A stretch of 64,000 nt of DNA from Marinilabilia rubra (GCF_003121985.1 NZ_QEWP01000015.1:37844-101843); one strand, 5' to 3'; shown: positions 53,633 through 63,823, counted from the first letter of the stretch. Translations and numbers: made by a program. The notes: generated by a model not told the origin, from the letters alone.

Positions 53633-55093
53633 TCAATTTATATATTTTCTTTTACACCAATTCCACATTAAAACCAATCCGGTGACAGCCACTATCAACA
53701 GACCGGCCGATACTATAAGCAAAAGGCTTTTCCGGAGCCACTCGAGCTTTAGTAAAAAAGGAAAATTGAACGTATGCAACCCCCTGTAAAGCCAACGACG
53801 CAGCCGGTATTTTAAAGTTATTTTTCGGAAGTTTTCACCGGTGGCGGCATCAATGTACAGCCATGTGTTTGATGCATCATTAAAGATAATCTTGTAAACG
53901 GGCAAAGGCTGATAGCGCATACCCGAAGGGAAATAATAGCTATCGTATTCTGTTTGTTTGGTAATTTCATAGCTTTTACCCTCAAAAATACCTGAAGAAA
54001 GAGACTTCACTTCTTCCATAGAAAGAGGTTTCTTCTTATGAATCGCAACCTTATCCTTCACAAAAACTTCTGCTTTTTGATAATGATTGGAATAAATCCC
54101 GAACTGAGACTCGCCAAGAACATTGCTATACTTTATACGCCTCACTTCAATTGTATCATCCAGGGCTTCCCATATTTCAAGAGGGGTTTTGGAGTAATTG
54201 GGCTCACTGGCATCTTTAATCTCCCAGTTTATTCTCTCTTTCTTTGCAGCTTCAATCACTACCATCCAGTCAGGAACCCCGGTCACCGAGATTAACCCGC
54301 TCAGAAGAAATGTAAAGACAAATATACCTGTGACGAAGCCGGAAATATGATGCCATTTGTAATGTAACTTACGATAGGGCGACATCCTTCCATTGCGACA
54401 CGCCTTGCTGAAGCGAATAAGCCCTGCCACTATTCCTGAAATCGCTGATAGTAAGCCAACCGAAGCCAAAAATATCAGAATTCCTTTCCATACGCTTCTG
54501 TTTTGCAGCAATTCTAAAAAATAGAGCTTATGCGGAATAACCCCCAGAGCTGCCAGCCACTTACCTTTTCGGGTAGTATGCTGAATAACAGATCCGGTTT
54601 TAGCTGATATATAAATGGTTGAATGAGCTTCATCATCCATTTTACATTTATAAAAAGGCAGCAATGGTTTGTAATACGACCAGGGCACCCATTGATCCAA
54701 TTCATCCTGAAGATGGATTTCAACAACGCTACTTCCTGTGTATGAAGTACTCAACCGGGCAGCATATTCGCAGGAAAAAGAATCTACTGGCTCCAATGTT
54801 CTGGCATCATAAACCAATTCTCCCCTTCGACCTTTAGGTACCCGGTAGACAGGTTGATCACCTGCCATTTCCAGTTCAACAGCATCTCCCCATTTGGACA
54901 TTGGGGCTTTTAACCCGGACAAGTCCGTTCTTTCGAAGGGTATCAGATGCTGAAATCGTTGTTCCCTTGAGGCATGAGGAAAACCTTCAAAAATCAATAT
55001 GATTCCCGAGAAAACCCAGACACAAAACATCAGGCTCATCAATAAGCCCGATATTTTGTGCGTTTTAATTAGTATTTTTTTAAAATTCCCCAT
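53633..55093 (-). CDS. PepSY-associated four-helix membrane protein
   Basis: A 486-residue protein with TM helices at about 13-36, 200-222, 245-268 and 458-480. The order is KTHKISGLLMSLMFCVWVFS at the N terminus, a periplasmic PepSY-like domain, YKWHHISGFVTGIFVFTFLL, a second PepSY-like domain (about 360-430; YRLRRWLYRGLHTFNFP) and the last helix. His residues in TM1 (KTHK) and in WHH could bind heme. Relatives are thought to reduce ferric siderophores or similar substrates at the inner membrane. Here it stands between the TonB receptor and the exported CbiK, so it may act on a metal or corrinoid. Confidence 0.85.
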   Translation of the reverse strand: MGNFKKILIKTHKISGLLMSLMFCVWVFSGIILIFEGFPHASREQRFQHLIPFERTDLSGLKAPMSKWGDAVELEMAGDQPVYRVPKGRRGELVYDARTLEPVDSFSCEYAARLSTSYTGSSVVEIHLQDELDQWVPWSYYKPLLPFYKCKMDDEAHSTIYISAKTGSVIQHTTRKGKWLAALGVIPHKLYFLELLQNRSVWKGILIFLASVGLLSAISGIVAGLIRFSKACRNGRMSPYRKLHYKWHHISGFVTGIFVFTFLLSGLISVTGVPDWMVVIEAAKKERINWEIKDASEPNYSKTPLEIWEALDDTIEVRRIKYSNVLGESQFGIYSNHYQKAEVFVKDKVAIHKKKPLSMEEVKSLSSGIFEGKSYEITKQTEYDSYYFPSGMRYQPLPVYKIIFNDASNTWLYIDAATGENFRKITLKYRLRRWLYRGLHTFNFPFLLKLEWLRKSLLLIVSAGLLIVAVTGLVLMWNWCKRKYIN

Positions 55094-55097
55094 TCAG

Positions 55098-55160
55098 TTC
55101 AATAGATCGTTAGACTTTTAGATACCTGCCTGACGGCAGTCAGGTAAGATTTAAGACAAA
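55098..55160 (+). repeat. TTAGAYTTTTAGATAC repeat split by a palindrome
   Basis: GATCGTTAGACTTTTAGATAC is followed by the palindrome CCTGCCTGACGGCAGTCAGG and then AAGATTTAAGAC. The copy at 57891-57925 has the same flanks without the palindrome, which implies a nested insertion. Confidence 0.65.
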
Positions 55161-55262
55161 CCATACAACACTGACAACCAAAGCCTTAAAACCAACACAC
55201 TCATAACTTCAAAATACTGACCTATGGTCTTTTACAAGAGATTAACGGAGTTTTTTCAGTAA

Positions 55263-57443
55263 TTACTTAGAGAAATTGACCTTAAGCTTAATAAAAAGAG
55301 TCCGGCCCGGGGTTAACGTACCATAGTGGCCACCGAAAGGACTATCATCCACAAAACCGAAAATATTGTCGATGCCTGCCGTTAAGGCAAAAGTGAAATC
55401 ACCAATTTTGGTAAAAGTATGATTGGATGTAAGGTCCCAAACAGCATATCCCATGGCATTACCATCATCATAGTATTTATCATCCTGAAGGCGACCTGTA
55501 AAGCTGATATTCAAATAATAGCCGGGTCTTCCATAATCATATAATAGTCTGACGTTTCCATAGTGCTCAGCCACTCCCTCAAGGCCCTCATCAGTAGTAA
55601 GATTTCCGGCATCCACATAACTGTATCCTCCTCCAATTGTAAAACCATACCCAGCCTTCAGATTCATCAGCACATCCACCCCTTGCGAGCGGGCTTCTTC
55701 AATGTTAAAATGTTTTTTCCGGATATTAATGCCATTTTCCTTGTCACCAGATTCCGGATTGATAACCTGGTAATCAATCAAATCATTAACATCATTGCGA
55801 TATCCGGTAACGCTAAAGGAAAGACCACTCTTATCATACTCCACTCCGAAAGAAGTATAAGTGGAAGTTTGTGGATCGAGATCGGGATTTCCAAGATACA
55901 AACGACCTCGCTTTTCGTAATGGTAATAAAGCTCTTTGAGAGTAGGAGCTTTGTATCCCAAACCATAAGTACCGCGCAAATTGAAATTGCCCGGGCTATA
56001 GAGAATACTCATTTTGGGAGTAAATGCACTTCCAAATTCTTTATGCTTCACATATCGCAGGCCTGCCACAATATCCAATGCCTCAAAAAAAGTAATTTCA
56101 TCCTGAACATAGGCAGCCAGCGCATTAGCCGAGGCTTCTCCTTCGATCACACGACCATCGGAAAACATCTGTTCCTTCAGGTAATCCAGGCCCAATGTCA
56201 AACGGTTATTAGCGGATAATTGACTAACGTATTTAAGCCTGAGATTATCCAGACGCTGATCATTGTTCCGACTCTTGTCTCCCTTTTCGAAGCCGTTATT
56301 ATCCTGATTATACTTGTAGTAGTAGAGATACTGATCGTGGTGATAATCGGCAAAAATATAGTCTTTATCTTTCAGCAGATACCTGGCTCCTGCCCCATAA
56401 GTATAATCTTCAAAGTTGTATCCGAAACCTGCTACTGAGCGCTCACGGTACATATCCTTTTCATAAGCGGATCCATCAACATAAAAGCTAAGTTTTTCAG
56501 TGGCTTTAAAAACTATCTCCTGCCTTAAAGTATAGTCATCATAAGCCTTTTGAGCCTTTTCGTCAGTTTCAATTAACGCTCCTTCATCTTCCTCGTACCT
56601 GCTCAACTGCCAGCCATCGCTGCTTTTGCGGGAAAACGAAGTATGAGTACTAACCTTACCCAGGTTAAAATCAATGGTATTGTTCTGCTGCCAGGTGTTG
56701 TAAAAACCAAGCCTTGTAGTATTAGAGATATGAATATTTTGACGAGACTCTTTAGTAATAATATTCACAACTCCTGCAATGGCATCCGATCCATAAAGCA
56801 GTGAAGCAGCTCCTTTCAGAATCTCAATGCGCTCAATATTTTCGGGATTAATGCGGCTAAGATCGGAGTTTCCACCCATGTCGCCGTAAGTACGCCGCCC
56901 GTTGATTAGAACAACAATAAAATCGTTTCTGAGACCATTAATGGTCATGAAAGCTCCCATGGTACCCGGGTTAAAATCAAAAGACGGGCTAAGTGCCATC
57001 ATCAATTCGGTAAAATCGTTAGCCCCCACACTACTTATAGCTTTTGAAGTAAGTAATTCGGTGGGAACCGGTGCATTTTTAAGATGATGAGGAGTTCCCG
57101 TGCCGGTTATTACCACTTCACCCAGACCATTGACCGATTCATTTAATTGGTAGTCATGCTTATTAGATCCTGAAGTTAGGGTAATTGAATCTTTAACATG
57201 CTTAAAGCCTGAAAAGGATACGTTTAAGACATAACCAGCCGGCTTCAGATTTTGAAGAATGTAGTTTCCCTTATTGTTGGTAGCAGTCCCAATATTGGTG
57301 CCTTGCAAATATACATGAGCACCACGAAGAGGCTGGCCCGAATCATCGTAAATGGTTCCGGAAAGAGAAACCTTTTGCGCTAAAGAATAAGAAAAAAATG
57401 CCCCGAAAAACAGAGCAGAACAAAGAACAATAAACTTCTGCAT
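55263..57443 (-). CDS. TonB-dependent outer-membrane receptor (BtuB-like)
   Basis: A 726-residue receptor with signal peptide (1-22), a carboxypeptidase-regulatory-like domain (about 25-105; YDDSGQPLRGAHVYLQGTNI), a plug (about 115-230; VVITGTGTPHHLKNAPVPTE, TINGLRNDFIVVLINGRRTY, RIEILKGAASLLYGSDAIAG) and a 22-strand barrel ending in the typical terminal aromatic-basic strand (TLFIKLKVNFSK). The cobalamin riboswitch in its leader shows that it imports cobalamin or other corrinoids. At 726 residues it is much shorter than SusC-type proteins. Confidence 0.93.
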   Translation of the reverse strand: MQKFIVLCSALFFGAFFSYSLAQKVSLSGTIYDDSGQPLRGAHVYLQGTNIGTATNNKGNYILQNLKPAGYVLNVSFSGFKHVKDSITLTSGSNKHDYQLNESVNGLGEVVITGTGTPHHLKNAPVPTELLTSKAISSVGANDFTELMMALSPSFDFNPGTMGAFMTINGLRNDFIVVLINGRRTYGDMGGNSDLSRINPENIERIEILKGAASLLYGSDAIAGVVNIITKESRQNIHISNTTRLGFYNTWQQNNTIDFNLGKVSTHTSFSRKSSDGWQLSRYEEDEGALIETDEKAQKAYDDYTLRQEIVFKATEKLSFYVDGSAYEKDMYRERSVAGFGYNFEDYTYGAGARYLLKDKDYIFADYHHDQYLYYYKYNQDNNGFEKGDKSRNNDQRLDNLRLKYVSQLSANNRLTLGLDYLKEQMFSDGRVIEGEASANALAAYVQDEITFFEALDIVAGLRYVKHKEFGSAFTPKMSILYSPGNFNLRGTYGLGYKAPTLKELYYHYEKRGRLYLGNPDLDPQTSTYTSFGVEYDKSGLSFSVTGYRNDVNDLIDYQVINPESGDKENGINIRKKHFNIEEARSQGVDVLMNLKAGYGFTIGGGYSYVDAGNLTTDEGLEGVAEHYGNVRLLYDYGRPGYYLNISFTGRLQDDKYYDDGNAMGYAVWDLTSNHTFTKIGDFTFALTAGIDNIFGFVDDSPFGGHYGTLTPGRTLFIKLKVNFSK

Positions 57444-57570
57444 GGTTAAAATAATTTTTATTAATTATTCCACCTTGCATCCATAATGATAAAGAAAAAC
57501 ATGCCGAACACGCGCGCGAATGTCCTAAACACATACTTCTATCCCGGAAGCAAAATGTTAGTTTAATATC

Positions 57571-57826
57571 ATTCTGGCAGGTTTTCTGGCTCGCTCCGGT
57601 TTGAAAAGACCTTCCCGGAAACATTTTCAATTATCAATTACCATTTATCAATTACCAATTTTAAATTGCTTATTGATTATTGGTCACTGCTCATTGTTTT
57701 CTGTTTCCAGTGGCAATAGAGTTTTTCAAACCACCATTAAAGAGCTTACAGCTGCGGGTACAGCTCCGGATTTTAACCGGATTCCCTTTTATTACCCCAT
57801 AAGAATTGAGGGGTAATCACCAAAAT
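57571..57826 (-). ncRNA. Cobalamin riboswitch
   Basis: All core blocks are present in order on the minus strand: GGGAATCCGG (57777-57786), TCCGGAGCTGTACCCGCAGC (from 57770 down), GCCACTG (57708-57714), GGGAAGG (57610-57616) and GAGCCAGAAAACCTGCC (57576-57592). These match the B12-box consensus. A GGTGATTACCCC / GGGGTAAT pair forms an early stem. About 90 bases separate GCCACTG from GGGAAGG. They include an AT-rich arm made of TGATTATTGG- and AATTGGTAATTGATAA-like repeats, closed by GGAAACA / TGTTTCC. It controls the TonB receptor and probably the whole downstream locus. Confidence 0.95.
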
Positions 57827-57831
57827 CAGGA

Positions 57832-57839
57832 CAAATATA
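57832..57839 (-). promoter_or_regulatory. -7 element upstream of the cobalamin riboswitch
   Basis: TATATTTG matches TAnnTTTG and would start transcription near 57826, exactly at the 5' edge of the riboswitch. No clear -33 TTG is at 19-20 bases. Confidence 0.5.
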
Positions 57840-57890
57840 TTGATTATTTATCAATATGAAAGAATTACGAAATATAGACTTATTTTAAAC

Positions 57891-57930
57891 AGACCGTTAG
57901 ATTTTTAGAGACAAGATTTAAGACGAGTCG
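57891..57930 (+). repeat. Recurrent TTAGATTTTTAGA motif
   Basis: GTTAGATTTTTAGAGACAAG followed by ATTTAAGACGAG is one copy of a motif also seen at 15129, 34640, 42011, 44072, 44741, 50348 and 55098. All copies are in spacers, and five lie inside the B12 locus. Confidence 0.6.
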
Positions 57931-58073
57931 TATGACATTGAAGATTTGAATATTAACACAAAACACCCTTAAAGCATAAACAACTGATTCAAGGGTTATT
58001 GTAAAAGCTTAACTGTCAACCCCCAACATCCTCTGACTTCTTTACCCTGGATTATATAAAAACGGAACATCAA

Positions 58074-58110
58074 GAAAAAAAAAGGCAGGCCAATTAAAAT
58101 GACCTGCCCT
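58074..58110 (-). terminator. Terminator of dapA
   Basis: On the minus strand GGCAGGTCA, a seven-base loop and TGGCCTGCC are followed by a long T run. It is 24 bases after the dapA stop. Confidence 0.85.
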
Positions 58111-58133
58111 GAATTCTATTAAAAAGACAAATA

Positions 58134-59024
58134 TTAAAGAAGCTTCAACTTCTTCAATTCGATCTTAAGCTGTTCTCTGTTTTCATCTTCCATTTCGCAA
58201 AGAGGTGCGCGAAACACTTCTCTCACGCGCCCCATTAAAGCCAATGCAGTTTTAACAGGAAGTGGATTAGATTCCAGGAACATCAATTCCATTAAAGCTC
58301 TGTATTTAAAGAAAAGTTTTCTTGCAGCTTTGTAATCTCCATCAATTGATTCTTTCATCATTTTATGGAAATCTGCCGGAATAAGATTGGCAATAACTGA
58401 AATACACCCATCAGCTCCCATACAGTTAGCAGAAAAAGAGAGAAAATCATCTCCGCTGTATATTTTGAAGCCTTTTGGCCTGTTGGCAAGAAGTTCTGCA
58501 AAAACACTCATATCACCTCCGGCTTCCTTAATGGCGATAATATTTTTATGATTGTTCGCCAATTCAATAGCAGTGGCAGGATCAATGGTGCTTCCTGTAC
58601 GACCCGGAACATTGTAAAGAATAATAGGTGCATCAACATTTTTAGCTACTTGCGAAAAATGCTTGTAAATACCTCTGTGTGATGGTTTATTATAGTAAGG
58701 TGCAACAATAAGTAGAGCATCCACTCCCAATTCAACAGCTTTTTTACTGTACTTGATACAATCGGCGGTAGAATTGCTTCCTGTTCCGGCAATTACCGGA
58801 ACACGACCGTTTACTTTTTGCACACACCTTTCAATCATCTGAGCGTCTTCTGCATCACTCAAAGTTGGAGTTTCTCCGGTAGTTCCACAAACAACAATAC
58901 CATCGGTATCATTTTCAATATGGAACTCCACCAACTCATCAAATGCTTCCAGGTCTATCTCTCCGTTGTCTTTAAATGGGGTTACAATGGCTACTATTGA
59001 GCCTTGCAATTGTTCAATCTGCAT
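58134..59024 (-). CDS. dapA: 4-hydroxy-tetrahydrodipicolinate synthase
   Basis: A 296-residue class I aldolase that condenses pyruvate with aspartate semialdehyde in the lysine/diaminopimelate pathway. Lys166 (IAIKEAGGD) forms the Schiff base; Tyr137 and Arg142 (LYNVPGRTG) and Thr48-Thr49 (CGTTGE) complete the site. They correspond to K161, Y133, R138 and T44-T45 of E. coli. A monocistronic unit with its own terminator. Confidence 0.96.
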   Translation of the reverse strand: MQIEQLQGSIVAIVTPFKDNGEIDLEAFDELVEFHIENDTDGIVVCGTTGETPTLSDAEDAQMIERCVQKVNGRVPVIAGTGSNSTADCIKYSKKAVELGVDALLIVAPYYNKPSHRGIYKHFSQVAKNVDAPIILYNVPGRTGSTIDPATAIELANNHKNIIAIKEAGGDMSVFAELLANRPKGFKIYSGDDFLSFSANCMGADGCISVIANLIPADFHKMMKESIDGDYKAARKLFFKYRALMELMFLESNPLPVKTALALMGRVREVFRAPLCEMEDENREQLKIELKKLKLL

Positions 59025-59370
59025 AGTTTGTTTTATTTTATATTAATTCAAACTTCCTTCTTTAGTAGAATGACCCTCTCACTGCATCAAGAGTCTGTAA
59101 AGCGTCAAAATCAAATGCCACCTGCCTGAAATTTAGATTCTCAAACCTCACTTCACAAAATTCAAAGGTAACACATATTCATGATTTGGTGAAATTTTTG
59201 TTTCAATCAGGCATGGGATGCAGTTTATCCGGTATTTATTGAAACTCATCAAGAAAATAATGGTCGTACGTAACTTTGAGCTACAAACAACGTTAATTGT
59301 AAAATAAAATCTCAAATTTTGTGATTATCGAATAAACCATTTACTTTTACACTGCAAAAAATAATTGATC
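59025..59370. promoter_or_regulatory. Divergent spacer between dapA and a small lipoprotein gene
   Basis: This AT-rich spacer has no gene. On the plus strand TTTTG (59317-59321), a 20-base spacer and TACTTTTA (59342-59349) form a fair promoter for the small lipoprotein at 59371. No clear -7 for dapA was found. Confidence 0.5.
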
Positions 59371-59502
59371 ATGAAGAAAGTAGCACTCTTTGCCTCCGTA
59401 TTACTGTTGGTAGCTTTAAGCTTTTCATCTTGTAAATCTGTACAGGATTGTCCCGCATATGGACAGGCCAACGATGTTGAAAATGTTGAAGTACCTGCAT
59501 AG
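59371..59502 (+). CDS. 43-residue lipoprotein
   Basis: The frame encodes MKKVALFASVLLLVALSFSS, then CKSVQDCPAYGQANDVENVE and VPA. The lipobox SFSSC puts the lipid anchor at Cys21, leaving a mature peptide of only about 23 residues with one further Cys. A promoter lies 22 bases upstream and a hairpin with T run follows, so it is a complete small transcription unit. CKSVxDCPAYG looks like a conserved core that I have seen in short Bacteroidota lipoproteins. Function unknown. Confidence 0.75.
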   Translation: MKKVALFASVLLLVALSFSSCKSVQDCPAYGQANDVENVEVPA

Positions 59503-59660
59503 TTTGAAATTGGCATTCAGATTACCTGAATTGAATGCATTAATTTTGGCAAAAGGTTAACCAGTTTTTTTCGGCTGCAGCCAGAAAAAGCAAATTTTTT
59601 ACATAGCGATATTTGCAATATTGCTTAAGAACTTCACAGAACAAAATTATTTTCAGGGTA

Positions 59661-59690
59661 AAAAGGAGCATTAAAAGTGTTCCTTTTTTT
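59661..59690 (+). terminator. Possible terminator downstream of the small lipoprotein gene
   Basis: AAAAGGAGCA and TGTTCCTTTTTTT form a short imperfect stem with a T run. Stem strength is modest. Confidence 0.45.
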
Positions 59691-59760
59691 ATTGACACAT
59701 GTTTTTTTCGGGGACTATGTTTCAATTAACGTTTATTTAAGAAATTCAGCATGTTATTTC

Positions 59761-59791
59761 TTGATGTTTTTGCTGCGATTTCTTACTTTTG
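59761..59791 (+). promoter_or_regulatory. Promoter of gapA
   Basis: TTG (59761-59763), a 20-base spacer and TACTTTTG (59784-59791) match the Bacteroidota consensus. The leader to the ATG at 59843 is about 45 bases. Confidence 0.7.
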
Positions 59792-59830
59792 TACCGCGAA
59801 ATTGAGAAGGTATATAAATATAATCTCTAA

Positions 59831-60856
<1,026 letters not shown>

Positions 60857-60880
60857 TTTAGTCAGCATATAACATTTAAA

Positions 60881-60912
60881 GCGCCTCCTTCAGACGAAGG
60901 GGGCGTTTTTTT
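60881..60912 (+). terminator. Terminator of gapA
   Basis: GCGCCTCCTTC, AGAC loop, GAAGGGGGCG, then seven T. It lies 24 bases after the stop. Confidence 0.9.
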
Positions 60913-61029
60913 GCGCTGTATCCATAGCCAGCGAATACCCATAGAGACATTTTTCAACAAAAGAGCCGCACGGATTGTTAAAGAGGCAGTAATATTTCTA
61001 TGCAATCCGGCCATCTGACCGGTTCTGAA

Positions 61030-61062
61030 TTGAGATAAACTGGCAAGTTTTCACTAAATTTG
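61030..61062 (+). promoter_or_regulatory. Promoter of the aconitase gene
   Basis: TAAATTTG (61055-61062) is a perfect -7 element. TTG at 61030-61032 gives a slightly long 22-base spacer. Leader about 45 bases. Confidence 0.6.
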
Positions 61063-61112
61063 TCAATTCGTAACCTATAGCAACTAATCATCTTACAAAA
61101 AAATACTTAATC

Positions 61113-63377
61113 ATGGCATTCGACATTGATATGATCAAAAAGGTCTATGCCGGAATGGACGAAAAGGTTAAAGCTGCTCGTTCACTCCTGAACCGACCTC
61201 TTACACTTACCGAAAAAATCCTTTACAGCCACCTGGCTGAAGGAATTCCCACACAAACATTTGAACGGGGAAAGTCATATGTAAACTTTGCTCCCGACAG
61301 GGTTGCGATGCAGGATGCAACGGCTCAGATGGCTTTATTGCAGTTCATGCAGGCAGGGAAAGACAAAGTAGCTGTTCCGTCAACTGTTCATGCCGACCAC
61401 CTCATTCAGGCACAAGTAGGTGCCGATAAAGACCTTGAAGGAGCTAAAGTTACCAACAAAGAAGTTTACGATTTTCTAAGTTCTGTGTGTAATAAATACG
61501 GACTTGGCTTTTGGAAACCGGGAGCTGGAATTATTCACCAGGTTGTTCTTGAAAACTATGCATTCCCTGGAGGAATGATGATCGGGACAGACTCCCACAC
61601 GCCTAATGCCGGAGGACTTGGAATGATTGCTGTTGGCGTTGGTGGCGCAGATGCCGTAGATGTTATGGCCGGCATGCCCTGGGAGGTAAAATTTCCGAAG
61701 TTAATTGGTGTCAAGCTGAACGGCAAATTAAACGGATGGACTGCCCCCAAAGATATTATTCTTAAAGTTGCAGGATTACTGACTGTAAAAGGCGGAACAG
61801 GTTATATTCTTGAATACTTTGGTGAGGGTGCTAAATCACTTTCGGCAACCGGAAAAGGAACCATTGGCAATATGGGAGCCGAAATTGGGGCAACTACCTC
61901 TACTTTCGGCTTTGATGAGGCCATGGAGCGTTATTTAAGGGCCACCAAACGTGACGATGTTGCTGATGAAGCCCTTAAAGTAAAAGAAAACCTGACGGGT
62001 GATCCTGAAGCCTACGCAGACCCCGAAAAATACTTTGACCAGGTCATCGAAATTGATCTGGACAAACTGGAACCTCATCTCAATGGTCCCTTTACACCCG
62101 ACCTGGCAACCCCAATATCAAAAGTGCGTGAAGTAGCAAAAGAAAACGGATGGCCAACAAAGGTGGAGTTCGGACTTATTGGATCTTGCACGAACTCATC
62201 ATATGAAGATATATCGAGAGCTGCATCCATTGCAAAACAAGCAGTAGATAAAGGTCTTAAAGTAAAGTCTGAATTTACAGTCACACCAGGATCAGAGCAG
62301 GTTCGCTACACCATTGACCGGGATGGTTACATAGATATCTTCGAGAAAATGGGGGGACGCGTTTTTGCCAATGCTTGTGGGCCCTGTATTGGAATGTGGG
62401 CTCGCGAAGGCGCCGACAAGCAGGAAAAGAACACCATCGTTCACTCCTTCAACCGTAACTTTGCAAAAAGAGCTGATGGCAACCCAAATACACATGCATT
62501 TGTAGGATCACCTGAATTGGTTACTGCTATTGCGATTTCAGGAGAGCTGGGATTTAACCCCCTTACCGAAACCATCAAAAATGACAAAGGAGAAGAAGTA
62601 AAACTTGATCCGCCAACAGGATATGAGTTACCTCCCAATGGGTTTGATGTAAAGGATGCCGGCTATCAGGAACCAGCCAGGGACGGATCCGGAGTTGAGG
62701 TAGTTGTTAAGCCCGACAGCAAGCGCCTGCAATTACTTACCCCTTTTGAACCATGGGATGGCAAAAACATTGCCGGAGCCAGGTTGTTGATCAAAGCGGC
62801 CGGAAAATGTACCACCGACCATATCTCGATGGCGGGCCCTTGGTTACGCTTCCGGGGTCACCTTGATAATATTTCAGACAACATGCTTATTGGAGCTATC
62901 AATGCCTTCAGCAAAGAAAGCAACAAGGTCAAAAACCAACTGACGGGAGAATATGGCAAAGTGCCTGATGTGCAGCGTGACTACAAAGCCAAGAACATTC
63001 CAACAGTTGTAGTAGGCGATCATAACTATGGAGAAGGGTCCTCTCGCGAACATGCCGCAATGGAGCCTCGTCACCTGGGAGTGAAGGTAGTGTTGGTAAA
63101 AAGTTTTGCCCGCATTCACGAAACCAATCTGAAAAAGCAGGGAATGTTGGCATTAACCTTCGAAAACGAAGACGATTATGATAAAATTCAGGAAGATGAT
63201 ACCTTCAACATCATTGATTTGGATCAATTTGCTCCTGATAAACCAATAACCATTGAAGTAGAACATGCAGATGGGTCAAAAGATACCATCAAGACATTAC
63301 ATACTTACAATCAACAGCAAATTGCATGGTATAAAGCCGGATCAGCATTGAATCTCATTGCTGCCAAAAACGCCTAA
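61113..63377 (+). CDS. Aconitate hydratase
   Basis: A 754-residue [4Fe-4S] enzyme of the TCA cycle (citrate to isocitrate). The cluster Cys ligands are in [11 protein letters not shown] and in [30 protein letters not shown] binds substrate, and the C-terminal swivel domain has [20 protein letters not shown] and [15 protein letters not shown]. Length and motifs fit the mitochondrial-type aconitase common in Bacteroidota, rather than the 900-residue AcnA. It has its own promoter and terminator. Confidence 0.96.
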   Translation: MAFDIDMIKKVYAGMDEKVKAARSLLNRPLTLTEKILYSHLAEGIPTQTFERGKSYVNFAPDRVAMQDATAQMALLQFMQAGKDKVAVPSTVHADHLIQAQVGADKDLEGAKVTNKEVYDFLSSVCNKYGLGFWKPGAGIIHQVVLENYAFPGGMMIGTDSHTPNAGGLGMIAVGVGGADAVDVMAGMPWEVKFPKLIGVKLNGKLNGWTAPKDIILKVAGLLTVKGGTGYILEYFGEGAKSLSATGKGTIGNMGAEIGATTSTFGFDEAMERYLRATKRDDVADEALKVKENLTGDPEAYADPEKYFDQVIEIDLDKLEPHLNGPFTPDLATPISKVREVAKENGWPTKVEFGLIGSCTNSSYEDISRAASIAKQAVDKGLKVKSEFTVTPGSEQVRYTIDRDGYIDIFEKMGGRVFANACGPCIGMWAREGADKQEKNTIVHSFNRNFAKRADGNPNTHAFVGSPELVTAIAISGELGFNPLTETIKNDKGEEVKLDPPTGYELPPNGFDVKDAGYQEPARDGSGVEVVVKPDSKRLQLLTPFEPWDGKNIAGARLLIKAAGKCTTDHISMAGPWLRFRGHLDNISDNMLIGAINAFSKESNKVKNQLTGEYGKVPDVQRDYKAKNIPTVVVGDHNYGEGSSREHAAMEPRHLGVKVVLVKSFARIHETNLKKQGMLALTFENEDDYDKIQEDDTFNIIDLDQFAPDKPITIEVEHADGSKDTIKTLHTYNQQQIAWYKAGSALNLIAAKNA

Positions 63378-63402
63378 GCTGGTTGTTGAAGACACTAATT
63401 CA

Positions 63403-63437
63403 CAAAGCCTGGAGAAAAATTTCTCCGGGCTTTTTTT
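63403..63437 (+). terminator. Terminator of the aconitase gene
   Basis: AAGCCTGGAGAAA and TTTCTCCGGGCTT form a nearly perfect stem followed by a T run, 26 bases after the stop. Confidence 0.88.
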
Positions 63438-63477
63438 GTTGACTACTCTTTCTCAATGCCCGAGAATTCCCTTAATT

Positions 63478-63653
63478 AGTGCTTGTCCATAAAGTCCCAT
63501 TTAGGGCGTTACGCTTGCCTGAAAATTACTCATCCCGAGGGATCGGGACTGCGTATTTTCGGGCTTCGCTCCCGAAGCCTCGGGATTGTAAATGAAACTT
63601 TCTGAACACGCACATAAATTTTGACACTGTTTGCTTAGTTTATAGACGGACAC
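63478..63653. repeat. MITE-like repeat family B, copy 2, with two micro-palindromes
   Basis: Its ends AGTGCTTGTCCATAAAGTCC and GCTTAGTTTATAGACGGACAC match those of 21481-21632. The interior carries TCCCGAGGGATCGGGA (63533-63548) and TCCCGAAGCCTCGGGA (63570-63585), which copy 1 lacks. No coding potential. The rest of 63654-63780 shows only the tRNA-side terminator-like hairpin. Confidence 0.6.
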
Positions 63654-63784
63654 AAATTAGAGAAATAAAAGTTTGGCCCACGTAATATTTATCAGCCTTT
63701 GGCGAATAAAGGATATACACGAAGAACTCCATAAGTTTGGGTAATAAAAAAAGCCACCTCGAAAAGAGATAGCTATTAATTTTG

Positions 63785-63823
63785 CTCCCCAGGTAGGACT
63801 TGAACCTACGACCTACGGATTAA
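63785..63823 (-). tRNA. 3' fragment of a tRNA gene, probably tRNA-Asn
   Basis: On the minus strand the sequence begins TTAATCCGTAGGTC, continues with the T arm GTAGG-TTCAAGT-CCTAC and ends with an acceptor strand CTGGGGAG. A hairpin plus T run follows (63747-63779), like a tRNA terminator. The part 5' of the anticodon is missing: bases upstream are the palindrome TCCCGATGCTTCGGGA and unrelated DNA. TTAATCC after the break fits the 3' side of an Asn (GTT) anticodon loop. It is not a functional tRNA. It may mark an integration or recombination point. Confidence 0.65.

Noticed and set aside
55263..57443. SusC-type glycan transporter
   Set aside because: It is only 726 residues long, has no SusD partner and is preceded by a cobalamin riboswitch.
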